From Bacteroidales bacterium (GTDB lineage: Bacteria > Bacteroidota > Bacteroidia > Bacteroidales > Bacteroidaceae), in the NCBI GenBank assembly GCA_004558535.1, contig SFCP01000058.1:1-11993 (forward strand): a stretch of 11,993 nucleotides of DNA, written 5' to 3'. Both the position numbers and the translations under genes were made by a program. Below are positions 1-5,831 of the stretch, one piece after another (within the stretch, counting starts at the first letter, position 1; every line of letters begins with the position of its first letter). The notes beneath the pieces are model-generated. The model searched no databases, was not told the origin of the DNA, and saw only the letters and a program-made list of their open reading frames with translations.

Positions 1-741
1 CTGAACCACCGTGTGACTAACATCAAAGGATGGACATCCCGCGACCAAGGATCTACCTGCAAAATATTCGCTCCCGATGCATTCCTGCTCAACTATGCCG
101 CCGACATCACAGCCGGTCCGGCCAACTCGCTCGGCACCGCGCAGTACTTCAACGCGGAGGGCAAGTTCGAAAACTTCAACAACGCGATTACTGCTGCCAA
201 CGCCAACCACTTCGACGCTACGGCTACGGCCAACCTCGCAACCATCCTCACCGATTACGTCTCCGACGAAGCCAACGCCACCACCAACGCTACTACCATC
301 ACCTCCGGCGGCTACTACCGGCTGATGAACTACATGTACAAAAACTACATGACCAGCGGATTGAACGGGGCGAACAATGCGCTGTGGGGCGGTCTGTCTG
401 CAACAGATGCACCCGGCACGGCCGGCACAATCGTGCAGATCACAGCCGATGGCGACAACTACAAACTCTACGCACAGGGCCTCGAATTTGGTCAGATTAC
501 AGATGCAGACGCACGCTTAAATTTGACCGGCGGCGGATTGTTCACAATCAACAATACCGGTAACAAATTTACATTCATGGATGTATCTACCTGCACCGAT
601 GAACCTGACTATCCTTCTTATCGACAATGCTACGAAGTGGTACGTCATTCCCGCCACCACGCTCGACCTGCCCCTCAACACCGTAGAGGGCAAGTCCTAC
701 GCCACAACCTACCTGCCCTTCGATGTTATGCTGCCCGCTGA
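1..741 (+). CDS. Large secreted/surface protein, 5' portion before a frameshift (left-truncated)
   Basis: The reading frame is already open at base 1, so the true start lies outside the window; the GTG at 13 is not a convincing start. The visible part is rich in Ala, Asn and Thr (around 160-300) and then has a segment like the beta-trefoil/ricin-like repeats of Bacteroidales surface proteins (GGYYRLMNYMYKNYM, later YKLYAQGLEFGQI and GGGLFTINNTGNKFTFMD). After about base 615 this frame becomes Arg/His/Pro-rich nonsense and stops at 741, while sensible sequence (KWYVIPATTLDLPLN) continues one base over in the frame ending at 1255. The two frames therefore look like one protein split by a single-base shift. 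The exact function is unknown; an extracellular or cell-surface role is inferred from composition and from the C-terminal style of the other half. The split could be a real pseudogene or a sequencing error. Confidence 0.7.
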   Translation: MNHRVTNIKGWTSRDQGSTCKIFAPDAFLLNYAADITAGPANSLGTAQYFNAEGKFENFNNAITAANANHFDATATANLATILTDYVSDEANATTNATTITSGGYYRLMNYMYKNYMTSGLNGANNALWGGLSATDAPGTAGTIVQITADGDNYKLYAQGLEFGQITDADARLNLTGGGLFTINNTGNKFTFMDVSTCTDEPDYPSYRQCYEVVRHSRHHARPAPQHRRGQVLRHNLPALRCYAAR

Positions 742-1255
742 CGTGAAAGCTTACATCGTGACAGCGGCTAAGGACGGCAAGGCTACCATAAGCGAAGTAG
801 CTAACATCCCGGCCAACCAGGGCGTCGTGCTCGTAAGCGAAACCGCCGCCTCCAAAGCCACGCTGACACTCGGCACGGCTTCGGCTAACTGCACAAGCAA
901 CATCCTCATCGGTACGAACCCCCGTATCACCATCGCAGAAAGCGCCAAAAATAACTACTACATCTTCGGCAACGGCAGCAACGGCGTAGGCTTCTACCAC
1001 CCCAACAGCACCACGCTCAAGGAGAACCGCGCATACCTGCCCGCCAGCGCAGTTACAGTTTCTGGCAGCGGCGTGAACGGATTCAAACTGGACTTCGGCG
1101 GCGTCAACACCGGCATCGAAGCTACCATCCAGGCCGACGAAGCCAACGCTACATACTACGACCTGAGCGGTCGCCGCGTCATCCGTCCCGCCAAGGGCAT
1201 CTACGTGAAGAACGGTCGCAAAGTACGACATTTTCATCATGAAAAAAGCATATAA
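581..1255 (+). CDS. Large secreted/surface protein, 3' portion after the frameshift
   Basis: Genuine coding probably begins near base 620, where the frame from base 1 is joined by a one-base shift; the ATG at 581 is only the first in-frame Met. The sequence KWYVIPATTLDLPLN, GKSYATTYLPFDVMLP, then GVVLVSETA and NRAYLPAS is the terminal beta-rich domain often seen at the end of large Prevotella/Bacteroides secreted proteins. It ends with YYDLSGRRVIRPAKGIYVKNGRKV, the 'DLSGR...GIY...G.K' tail common in exported Bacteroidales proteins. The last ten residues (RHFHHEKSI preceded by V) look unnatural: related proteins usually stop a few residues after GRKV. That tail runs into the start of the 56-residue gene, overlapping it by 17 bases, so a small deletion may have removed the normal stop. 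Substrate and partner are unknown. Confidence 0.72.
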   Translation: MYLPAPMNLTILLIDNATKWYVIPATTLDLPLNTVEGKSYATTYLPFDVMLPADVKAYIVTAAKDGKATISEVANIPANQGVVLVSETAASKATLTLGTASANCTSNILIGTNPRITIAESAKNNYYIFGNGSNGVGFYHPNSTTLKENRAYLPASAVTVSGSGVNGFKLDFGGVNTGIEATIQADEANATYYDLSGRRVIRPAKGIYVKNGRKVRHFHHEKSI

Positions 1256-1409
1256 AAGCCCCACCTCCGTAGCCCTCGAGCTTCGTGCCGAGGCCATGAT
1301 TGCCGCCAGCTTTACCATCAACAACAGCGGCGAGGCGGATCAGTGGACCAACAAGAAAGAAAGCGGCTGGGACTGCAACGACTGGAGCGGTTCCGAAGAA
1401 GAAGAATAA
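1239..1409 (+). CDS. Small acidic Trp-containing protein, 56 aa, Prevotella-type hypothetical
   Basis: ATG at 1239 opens a 56-codon frame ending TAA at 1409. The product starts MKKAYKSPTSVALELRAEAM, continues IAASFTINNSGEADQWTNKK and ends with ESGWDCNDWSGSEEEE. There is no hydrophobic core, so it is not a classical signal peptide. The plan (a short basic MKKxYxxP start, an amphipathic 'VALELRAEAMIAAS' block, then a polar Gly/Asp/Trp-rich acidic tail) resembles small unannotated proteins I associate with Prevotella, often after genes for large secreted proteins; that link is recalled, not searched. It overlaps the preceding gene by 17 bases in another frame, suggesting translational coupling or a deletion that fused the two. 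No strong Shine-Dalgarno is visible. A hairpin lies just after its stop and a clear terminator 145 bases further on. Function unknown; it is too short and divergent to assign a family. Confidence 0.6.
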   Translation: MKKAYKSPTSVALELRAEAMIAASFTINNSGEADQWTNKKESGWDCNDWSGSEEEE

Positions 1410-1414
1410 AACCG

Positions 1415-1450
1415 GGCGGGAGAGTGCGTGGACCTGCCCCTTCTCCCGCC
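1415..1450 (+). terminator. GC-rich hairpin after the small gene (terminator-like, no T-run)
   Basis: The arms ggcgggaga (1415-1423) and tctcccgcc (1442-1450) pair perfectly over 9 bp around an 18-base loop, five bases after the stop of the 56-aa gene. There is no T-tract after it, so it may only stabilise the 3' end of the transcript, with true termination at the hairpin near 1553-1593. Confidence 0.35.
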
Positions 1451-1552
1451 GAATACTAAGCGCAGGTGCGGCACTCACGCAGCGCCACGTCTGCCACTCC
1501 CCCCTCTGTCTCCAATCCCCTGTGAAAGGAGAATTAAAATATTTAGTGATTT

Positions 1553-1593
1553 GGGATGGCGCGTTCGCGAGAATACGCCATCCTTTCTTTTTT
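1553..1593 (+). terminator. Rho-independent terminator of the surface protein/small protein transcript
   Basis: The arms ggatggcg (1554-1561) and cgccatcc (1576-1583) form a perfect 8-bp GC-rich stem with a 14-base loop, immediately followed by tttctttttt (1584-1593). This is the classic stem plus T-run on the plus strand. It lies about 145 bases after the last stop codon, so the transcript would have a long 3' untranslated region, or the segment includes an unrecognised small RNA. Confidence 0.75.
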
Positions 1594-1665
1594 CCCTATC
1601 GCAGTTATGCGCGTGCCTCTGCCTCTGATGGGCCTGCTGCGTGCCTGCTGCCTCTGCCTCTACCG

Positions 1666-1811
1666 AGAAAGACAAAAACCGAAAAAACCCCTTGCGCCGG
1701 ATGCAAATGTCTCTTACGAGCCATGGATGCTGTAGCCGTCTGAAAATCCCTCGAGCAAGCTCGGGTATTTTCAGACGGCCACATCATCCACCCTGTCGGG
1801 TTTTGCATCCG
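1666..1811 (-). repeat. Palindromic element, left copy (tail points left)
   Basis: Read on the minus strand, an outer arm cggatgcaaa (1811-1802) is followed by an inner hairpin (1779-1735) whose apex includes gagcttgctc, then the matching outer arm tttgcatccg (1707-1698), then a tail caagggg followed by T-rich sequence ending ggtttttgtcttt (to 1666). The same plan, apex and tail occur on the plus strand at 2463-2615, while the stem sequences differ. It could act as a terminator for minus-strand transcription or be a small mobile-type repeat. No transposase is nearby. Confidence 0.6.
1735..1779. repeat. Inverted pair of Neisseria uptake-sequence-like 10-mers in a hairpin
   Basis: The sequence gccgtctgaaaat (1735-1747) and its exact reverse complement attttcagacggc (1767-1779) form a perfect 13-bp stem, extended towards the apex by imperfect ccctcgag/ctcggg pairing. 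The first ten bases of each arm, gccgtctgaa, are identical to the core of the Neisseria DNA uptake sequence, which in Neisseria often occurs as such inverted pairs in terminators. No T-run follows directly on the plus strand. The match is seen directly; any uptake role here is speculative. Confidence 0.6.
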
Positions 1812-1818
1812 CAATGAT

Positions 1819-1858
1819 AATCCACTCAATCCATCCGCGTAATCCGTTCAATCCGTGG
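1819..1858. repeat. Short irregular AATCC tandem repeat
   Basis: Four units start with aatcc: aatccactc, aatccatccgcgt, aatccgttc and aatccgtgg, with 9, 13 and 9-base spacing. The related aattcgtgg/aattcgtgt pair appears inside repeats C1 and C2. Function unknown. Confidence 0.5.
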
Positions 1859-1940
1859 TCCTCTTACAATAAGGAAACAGCAAACTCCGTTTACAGAAGT
1901 CACGCAAACTATATATTAGCGGCGGCAATAATTTCTGATT

Positions 1941-2018
1941 AATTTATGGATAATTCGTGGAAATTCGTGTTGTATACATGAATGCTCATAAATGCCCATG
2001 AATTATTTCATAAATTAT
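1941..2018. repeat. Direct repeat C, copy 1 (78 bp)
   Basis: This copy starts aatttatggataattcgtgg and ends cataaattat. It matches 2320-2397 at about 76 of 78 positions; the visible difference is ctcataaatg here against ctcacgaatg there. AT-rich and non-coding. It is followed by the -7-like TATCTTTG and then by repeat B copy 1. Confidence 0.85.
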
Positions 2019-2029
2019 ATCTTTGCGGG

Positions 2030-2078
2030 GCGGCTCAGCATAATCCAAGTAAACTTGCCTTCTGCACTCACCTTGCAC
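2030..2078. repeat. Direct repeat B, copy 1 (49 bp)
   Basis: This copy starts gcggctcagcataatcc and ends caccttgcac, matching 2268-2316 at about 47 of 49 positions. It lies after repeat C here, whereas the second copy lies before repeat C, so the block order is swapped. Confidence 0.85.
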
Positions 2079-2267
2079 CGTGATTGCTAAAGCAAGAAAT
2101 CTAATTGTGGAAATCTCTGTTTAGAAATTTCCCTACCCATATTTCCCCAAAAAGATTTCCTCCCAAGATTTCTATTTGAAAAATATAAAATTTGAAGGAG
2201 ATGTGGGATTACATATTACGGGCTGCGGCTCAGCAATAATTCCTGATTAAATTGCATATTTGCGGCT

Positions 2268-2316
2268 GCGGCTCGGCATAATCCAAGTAAACTTGCCTTC
2301 TGCACTCGCCTTGCAC
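2268..2316. repeat. Direct repeat B, copy 2 (49 bp)
   Basis: This copy starts gcggctcggcataatcc and ends cgccttgcac. It differs from 2030-2078 by two A/G substitutions. A partial related stretch (ggctgcggctcagca) lies at 2221-2235, next to an A-like motif that also occurs near 1919. Confidence 0.85.
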
Positions 2317-2319
2317 GCA

Positions 2320-2397
2320 AATTTATGGATAATTCGTGGAAATTCGTGTTGTATACATGAATGCTCACGAATGCCCATGAATTATTTCATAAATTAT
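2320..2397. repeat. Direct repeat C, copy 2 (78 bp)
   Basis: Near-identical to 1941-2018 with two substitutions. It directly follows repeat B copy 2 and is followed by ttatttgtggcgg, similar to the sequence after copy 1. Confidence 0.85.
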
Positions 2398-2462
2398 TTA
2401 TTTGTGGCGGCGCAATACACTCCCGCCCTTTTGAAGATGAAAGGGTTTATTTTTGTTTATCG

Positions 2463-2615
2463 CCTTGCAGAGGATGGAAGCCTTCTGTAAGAAGGTGCTG
2501 CCAAGTTTGCGGTTTGGGCTTTAAGAGCTTGCTCTTATAAGGCCAAAGCGGAAACTTGACAGCAGGGCTTTGCCCCCATCCTCTGCAAGGGGTTTTTCTG
2601 GTTTTTGTCTTTTCC
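2463..2615 (+). repeat. Palindromic element, right copy, with T-rich tail
   Basis: The outer arms ccttgcagaggatgg (2463-2477) and ccatcctctgcaagg (2576-2590) pair perfectly over 15 bp. Inside, an imperfect arm of about 27 bases (from aagtttgcgg to aagagc) pairs with gctcttat...gaaactt. The apex includes gagcttgctc (2526-2535). The tail ggggtttttctggtttttgtctttt follows in two parts (2588-2613), so it may act as a plus-strand terminator. Its tail matches, in inverted orientation, the tail of the element at 1666-1811. The 14-mer tttttgtcttttcc is repeated directly at 2602-2615 and 2636-2649. Confidence 0.7.
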
Positions 2616-2663
2616 CACTCACACGGAGCAAGGGCTTTTTGTCTTTTCCGACGGACACAGCGC

Positions 2664-2693
2664 AAAAAAAGGGAGGAGATGGCTATCTCCTCC
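2664..2693 (-). terminator. rnr terminator overlapping the stop codon
   Basis: The arms ggaggagat (2672-2680) and atctcctcc (2685-2693) pair perfectly over 9 bp with a 4-base loop. On the minus strand the stem is followed by a T-run (aaaaaaa at 2664-2670 on the plus strand). The stop codon of rnr and its last Arg codons are part of the stem and loop, so transcription would end almost exactly where translation ends. Confidence 0.8.
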
Positions 2694-4968
2694 TCTTGTT
2701 TTTCTTGCCACCGGCCTTGCGCGGCGCAGGCATGGGGGCAGCGGGAGCCTCCTCGGCATCGGCAAGGGCGAAGTCGAGCTGCTTGCGCTCCAGGTTGGCC
2801 CGCTCCACGCGGATGCGCACCTTGTCGCCGAGCATATAGCGGCGGCGGTAGCGGCGGCCTACGAGGCAGTAGTTGCGCTCATCGAACTCGTAGTAATCAT
2901 CCAGCAGGGAGCGCAGCGGTATCATGCCTTCGCAGCCATTCTCCGCTATCTCGACGTAGAGGCCAAACTCCGTGACGCCGCTCACCGTGCCCTCAAATTC
3001 CTGTCCGAGGCGGTCGGCCATAAACTCGACCTGCTTGTACTTGATGCTCGCCCGCTCGGCCGCGGTGGCCAACTGCTCCATGGCCGAGGCGTGCTCGCAA
3101 AGCTCCTCGTACTTGTTGGCGTTGGCCGACCGGCCGCCCTCGGCGTAGCGTGTCAGCAGGCGGTGGACCATCGTGTCGGGGTAGCGGCGGATGGGCGAGG
3201 TGAAGTGCGTGTAATAGGGGAACATCAGGCCGTAGTGCCCGATATTGTGGACGCTGTAGCGGGCCTTTTGCATGGCGCGCAGGGCCACCATCTCGATGAC
3301 GCCCTCCTCCTTTTTTCCCTTCACGTCGCCGAGGAGTTGGTTCAGACTCTTCGACACCTCCGTCTTGGTGCCGTCCGTGCGGACCTTGTAGCCGAAGCGG
3401 GCGATGAAGGCACTCAGCTTTTCGAGCTTTTCCGGGTCGGGCACGTCGTGTATGCGGTAGGGCAGGACTTTGGCGCGCTTCCCCTTGGGCACCCGGCCTA
3501 CCATCTCGGCCACGCTGCGGTTGGCCAGCAGCATGAACTCCTCGACCAGTTTGTTGGCGTCCTTGGCCACCTTGATATAGGTGGAGACGGGGTGGCCCTT
3601 GTCGTCGATTTCGAAGCGCACTTCGGGTCGGTCGAACCCGATGGAGCCTTTGCTGAAGCGCTTGTCGCGCAGGCATTTCGCCAGACGGTTGAGCGTGATG
3701 AGCTCCTCGGCATACTCGCCCTCGGCAGGTGCTCCCTGGGGCAGCGGCTCGGGGTGTTCGCCCGGCTGGGAGAGGTCTTCGGGCGAAGCCTCGCCGTTGC
3801 GTTCGAGGGTATGCTGCACCTCCTCGTACGTAAATCGTCGGTCGGAGCGGATGACGGTGTGGGCCAGGTGCCAGTCGCGCACCTCGGCCGTATCGGTCAG
3901 GCGGAAGATGGCGCTGTAGGCCAGTTTCTCCTCGTCGGGCCGCAGGGAGCAGATAAAGTTGCACAGGCGCTCGGGCAGCATCGGTATGGTGCGGTCCACG
4001 AGGTAGACGCTGGTGGCGCGCTTTTCGGCCTCGCGGTCAATCAGTGAGCCCTCGGTCACATAGTGGCTGACGTCGGCGATGTGTACGCCGACCTCCCACA
4101 GGCCGTCGTCCGTGCGACGCAGGGACAGGGCGTCGTCGAAGTCCTTGGCATCGCGGGGATCGATGGTGAAGGTGGTCACGGCGCGGAAGTCCTCGCGGCG
4201 TGCGATTTCCTCGGGCGTGATGCCGGGGTCGAGGCGGGCGGCTGCGTCCTCCACGTTCTTGGGATATTTATAGGGAAGTCCGTACTCGGCCAGGATGCTG
4301 TGCATCTCGGCATTGTTGTCGCCCTTGCGGCCCAGGATGTCGACCACTTTGCCAATCGGACTCTTGGAGCTTTCGGGCCATTCGATGATTTGCACCACGG
4401 CCTTGTCGCCGCTCTTTCCGTTTTTCAGCTTGTCGCGCGGGATGAAGATGTCGGTGGCGAGCGAGCGGTCCTCGGTCAGCAGGAAGCCGTAGCCCCGCTC
4501 CACCTGCAGTTCGCCGACAAAGGTGTCCTTGGCCCGCTCCAGGATTTCGATGACCTGGGCTTCGCGGGTGTGGCCGGAGCGGCGGGCCAGCATCGTGACG
4601 CGGACGCGGTCGCCGTCGAGGGCATGCAGGCTGTTGCGCTCGCACACCAGGATGGACTGTCCGCCGTCGTCGGGCACGAAGGAGTTGTGTCCGTTGCGCT
4701 TACGCTGGAACGTGCCCTCCATCACCTGCGAGCGGGCGGCGCTATAATAGCAGCCGTGGCCGTCGGTGGCGAGGTAGTCGTCGAGCACCAGCTCCTTGAG
4801 CACATCGAGCACCAGCATCTTGGTGGGATGATTGGCGGCGCGCACCTCCGCAAACAGGTCCTTCACTTGAAAACGCTTGCCCGGCGATGCCTCGAAGAGG
4901 TCGAGCAGACGCTGCGTTATTTCCTTTTTGGTCAGACGGGCCGGCCGTTGTTTTTTCTCCTTTGCCAT
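2683..4968 (-). CDS. rnr: Ribonuclease R (RNase II/RNB family 3'-5' exoribonuclease)
   Basis: RNase R degrades RNA, including structured RNA, from the 3' end, and acts in mRNA and rRNA quality control in the cytoplasm. The 761-residue product has the expected order: an N-terminal winged-helix region (about 12-80), two cold-shock-type beta-barrels (about 83-145 and 150-212), the RNB catalytic domain (about 262-600) with TIDPRDAKDFDDALS (268-282) carrying the metal-binding Asp residues, the THFTSPIRRYPD block (588-599), an S1 domain (about 656-735) and a basic tail (GGKKNKRRR). An unusual Pro/Glu-rich stretch lies at about 391-420. The frame stays open upstream to about 5505 but that part is antisense to the next gene. 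I chose MAKEKK at 4968; an in-frame ATG at 4998 (MEYTPYNIID) is possible but less typical. Transcribed divergently from the DUF4294 gene. Confidence 0.95.
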   Translation of the reverse strand: MAKEKKQRPARLTKKEITQRLLDLFEASPGKRFQVKDLFAEVRAANHPTKMLVLDVLKELVLDDYLATDGHGCYYSAARSQVMEGTFQRKRNGHNSFVPDDGGQSILVCERNSLHALDGDRVRVTMLARRSGHTREAQVIEILERAKDTFVGELQVERGYGFLLTEDRSLATDIFIPRDKLKNGKSGDKAVVQIIEWPESSKSPIGKVVDILGRKGDNNAEMHSILAEYGLPYKYPKNVEDAAARLDPGITPEEIARREDFRAVTTFTIDPRDAKDFDDALSLRRTDDGLWEVGVHIADVSHYVTEGSLIDREAEKRATSVYLVDRTIPMLPERLCNFICSLRPDEEKLAYSAIFRLTDTAEVRDWHLAHTVIRSDRRFTYEEVQHTLERNGEASPEDLSQPGEHPEPLPQGAPAEGEYAEELITLNRLAKCLRDKRFSKGSIGFDRPEVRFEIDDKGHPVSTYIKVAKDANKLVEEFMLLANRSVAEMVGRVPKGKRAKVLPYRIHDVPDPEKLEKLSAFIARFGYKVRTDGTKTEVSKSLNQLLGDVKGKKEEGVIEMVALRAMQKARYSVHNIGHYGLMFPYYTHFTSPIRRYPDTMVHRLLTRYAEGGRSANANKYEELCEHASAMEQLATAAERASIKYKQVEFMADRLGQEFEGTVSGVTEFGLYVEIAENGCEGMIPLRSLLDDYYEFDERNYCLVGRRYRRRYMLGDKVRIRVERANLERKQLDFALADAEEAPAAPMPAPRKAGGKKNKRRR

Positions 4969-5040
4969 GTCTATAATATTATAAGGTGTATACTCCATGA
5001 AAACGGACCTGTCAGCTCGCTGCAAGCCCTTGGGACAGCA

Positions 5041-5075
5041 CAAAGGAAAGATTTTTTTTGCAGACTGCTTTTCAA
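5041..5075 (-). promoter_or_regulatory. Possible rnr promoter
   Basis: On the minus strand TTCCTTTG (5048-5041) matches the Bacteroidetes -7 box TAnnTTTG except for one base. A TTG at 5075-5073 lies 24 bases upstream, somewhat further than usual, with an A-tract between. The 5' untranslated region to the start at 4968 would be about 65-70 bases. Confidence 0.35.
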
Positions 5076-5090
5076 TTAAGAAAATATAAC

Positions 5091-5120
5091 TTGCCGTCTC
5101 GGATTTTCTTGTTACTTTCG
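5091..5120 (+). promoter_or_regulatory. Promoter of the DUF4294 gene
   Basis: TTG at 5091-5093 and TACTTTCG at 5113-5120 fit the Bacteroidetes primary sigma factor pattern TTG-N19-TAnnTTTG, with one mismatch in the -7 box. The ATG follows at 5128, only seven bases after the box, so the mRNA would have almost no leader if this start is right. No Shine-Dalgarno is visible. Confidence 0.5.
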
Positions 5121-5127
5121 CGGCGAA

Positions 5128-5763
5128 ATGTACAGGTTGATTGCCATACTTTGCCTCCTGGCGGCCATGTTTGTGCACCCGGCATCGGCCCAGGTGATCG
5201 AGGACGTCACGGGACTGCCCGACGACGAGCTCCCGCCCGCCATGCCGGTCTACGTCAACGTGGGCAAAGTGGCCTACAGGGGCGACAGCATCCCCCACAT
5301 CATCTTTCCCACCTTCTACAAGTACCCTCCGCTGGAATTCAAAAGCCAGGCCGACGCCGACCGCTTCAACCGATTGGTGCGCAACGTGAAAAAGCTGCTC
5401 CCGCTGGCCAAGCTGGCCAAACTCATCGTCATCGAGACCTACGAGTACATCTCCACGCTGCCCACCAAGGAAGCCCGTGCCGCCCATCTGCGCGTCATGG
5501 AGCAAAGCCTGAAGGAACAGTACGGGCCCACGCTCAAGAAACTGACACGGTCACAGGGACGCCTGCTCGTGAAGCTCATCGACCGCGAATGCAACCAGAC
5601 CGGCTACGACATCGCCAAGGCATTCATCGGCTCCTTCAAGGCCAACGCCTATCAGGCACTGGCCTTCTGCTTCGGCAACAGCCTGAAGAAAAAATACGAT
5701 CCCGAGGGCGACGATTACTACGTCGAACGCGTATGCCGCATGGTCGAGAGCGGACAGCTCTGA
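5128..5763 (+). CDS. Exported DUF4294 family protein
   Basis: The 211-residue product starts with a signal peptide (MYRLIAILCLLAAMFVHPASA, probable cut before Q22), so it should be periplasmic or outside the cell. The mature part has a short beta-rich start (about 38-60), an IIFPTFYKYPPLEF segment, a helical middle (75-150, with VIETYEYISTLP) and a C-terminal block CNQTGYDIAKAFIGSF...FGNSLKKKYDPEGDD (155-196). These match DUF4294, a family largely confined to Bacteroidetes, at about its usual length. No catalytic motif is known to me and the function is unknown. The start is supported by the signal peptide and the promoter-like sequence just before it. Only 68 bases and no terminator separate it from the GH130 gene, so read-through into the glycoside genes is possible, though a functional link is not shown. 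Confidence 0.85.
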   Translation: MYRLIAILCLLAAMFVHPASAQVIEDVTGLPDDELPPAMPVYVNVGKVAYRGDSIPHIIFPTFYKYPPLEFKSQADADRFNRLVRNVKKLLPLAKLAKLIVIETYEYISTLPTKEARAAHLRVMEQSLKEQYGPTLKKLTRSQGRLLVKLIDRECNQTGYDIAKAFIGSFKANAYQALAFCFGNSLKKKYDPEGDDYYVERVCRMVESGQL

Positions 5764-5831
5764 CGACCCGGCGGACGCACCGCGGAACGCCCGATTTCTG
5801 ACAAATCACACCCCATTAGAATCTCTACAAT

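Larger units (their letters stand above)
1410..2682. other. Non-coding repeat island between convergent genes (1.27 kb)
   Basis: No credible protein gene lies here; the short open frames have repeat-derived or Arg/Pro-rich off-frame composition. It is markedly AT-richer than the flanking genes from about 1860 to 2460. From left to right it holds a GC-rich hairpin, a terminator, a palindromic element on the minus strand, a short AATCC repeat, an A-like motif (GCGGCGGCAATAATTTCTGATTAA, in part, near 1919), direct-repeat copies C1 and B1, an unassigned AT-rich stretch (2079-2220) with short ggaaatct/agatttcc inverted pairs, a second A-like motif (2225-2250), copies B2 and C2, and a palindromic element on the plus strand. 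A perfect TATCTTTG at 2018-2025 matches the Bacteroidetes -7 box but has no well-placed upstream TTG and no gene after it. Confidence 0.7.

Noticed and set aside
1300..1743. 147-codon plus-strand frame after the surface protein
   Set aside because: It runs through the small gene in another frame, a terminator hairpin and part of the palindromic element, with Arg/Pro/Ala-rich off-frame composition.
2260..2665. Small open frames 2260-2490 (+) and 2447-2665 (-)
   Set aside because: Both run across direct repeats or the palindromic element, so their sequence is repeat-derived; no domain or start signal supports them.
5030..5060. T-run at 5052-5059 as a plus-strand terminator
   Set aside because: No convincing stem precedes it and no plus-strand gene ends there; on the minus strand it is an A-tract in the probable rnr promoter.
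2605..5079. Long plus-strand open frames (2605-4047 and 4063-5079) antisense to rnr
   Set aside because: They mirror the GC-rich codon pattern of rnr on the other strand, are rich in Val/Leu/Ala/Gly/His without any recognisable domain, and the minus strand clearly encodes complete RNase R.
4969..5505. Upstream extension of the rnr frame to 5505
   Set aside because: The extra residues are antisense to the DUF4294 gene and unlike any RNase R N-terminus; the family start matches MAKEKK at 4968.
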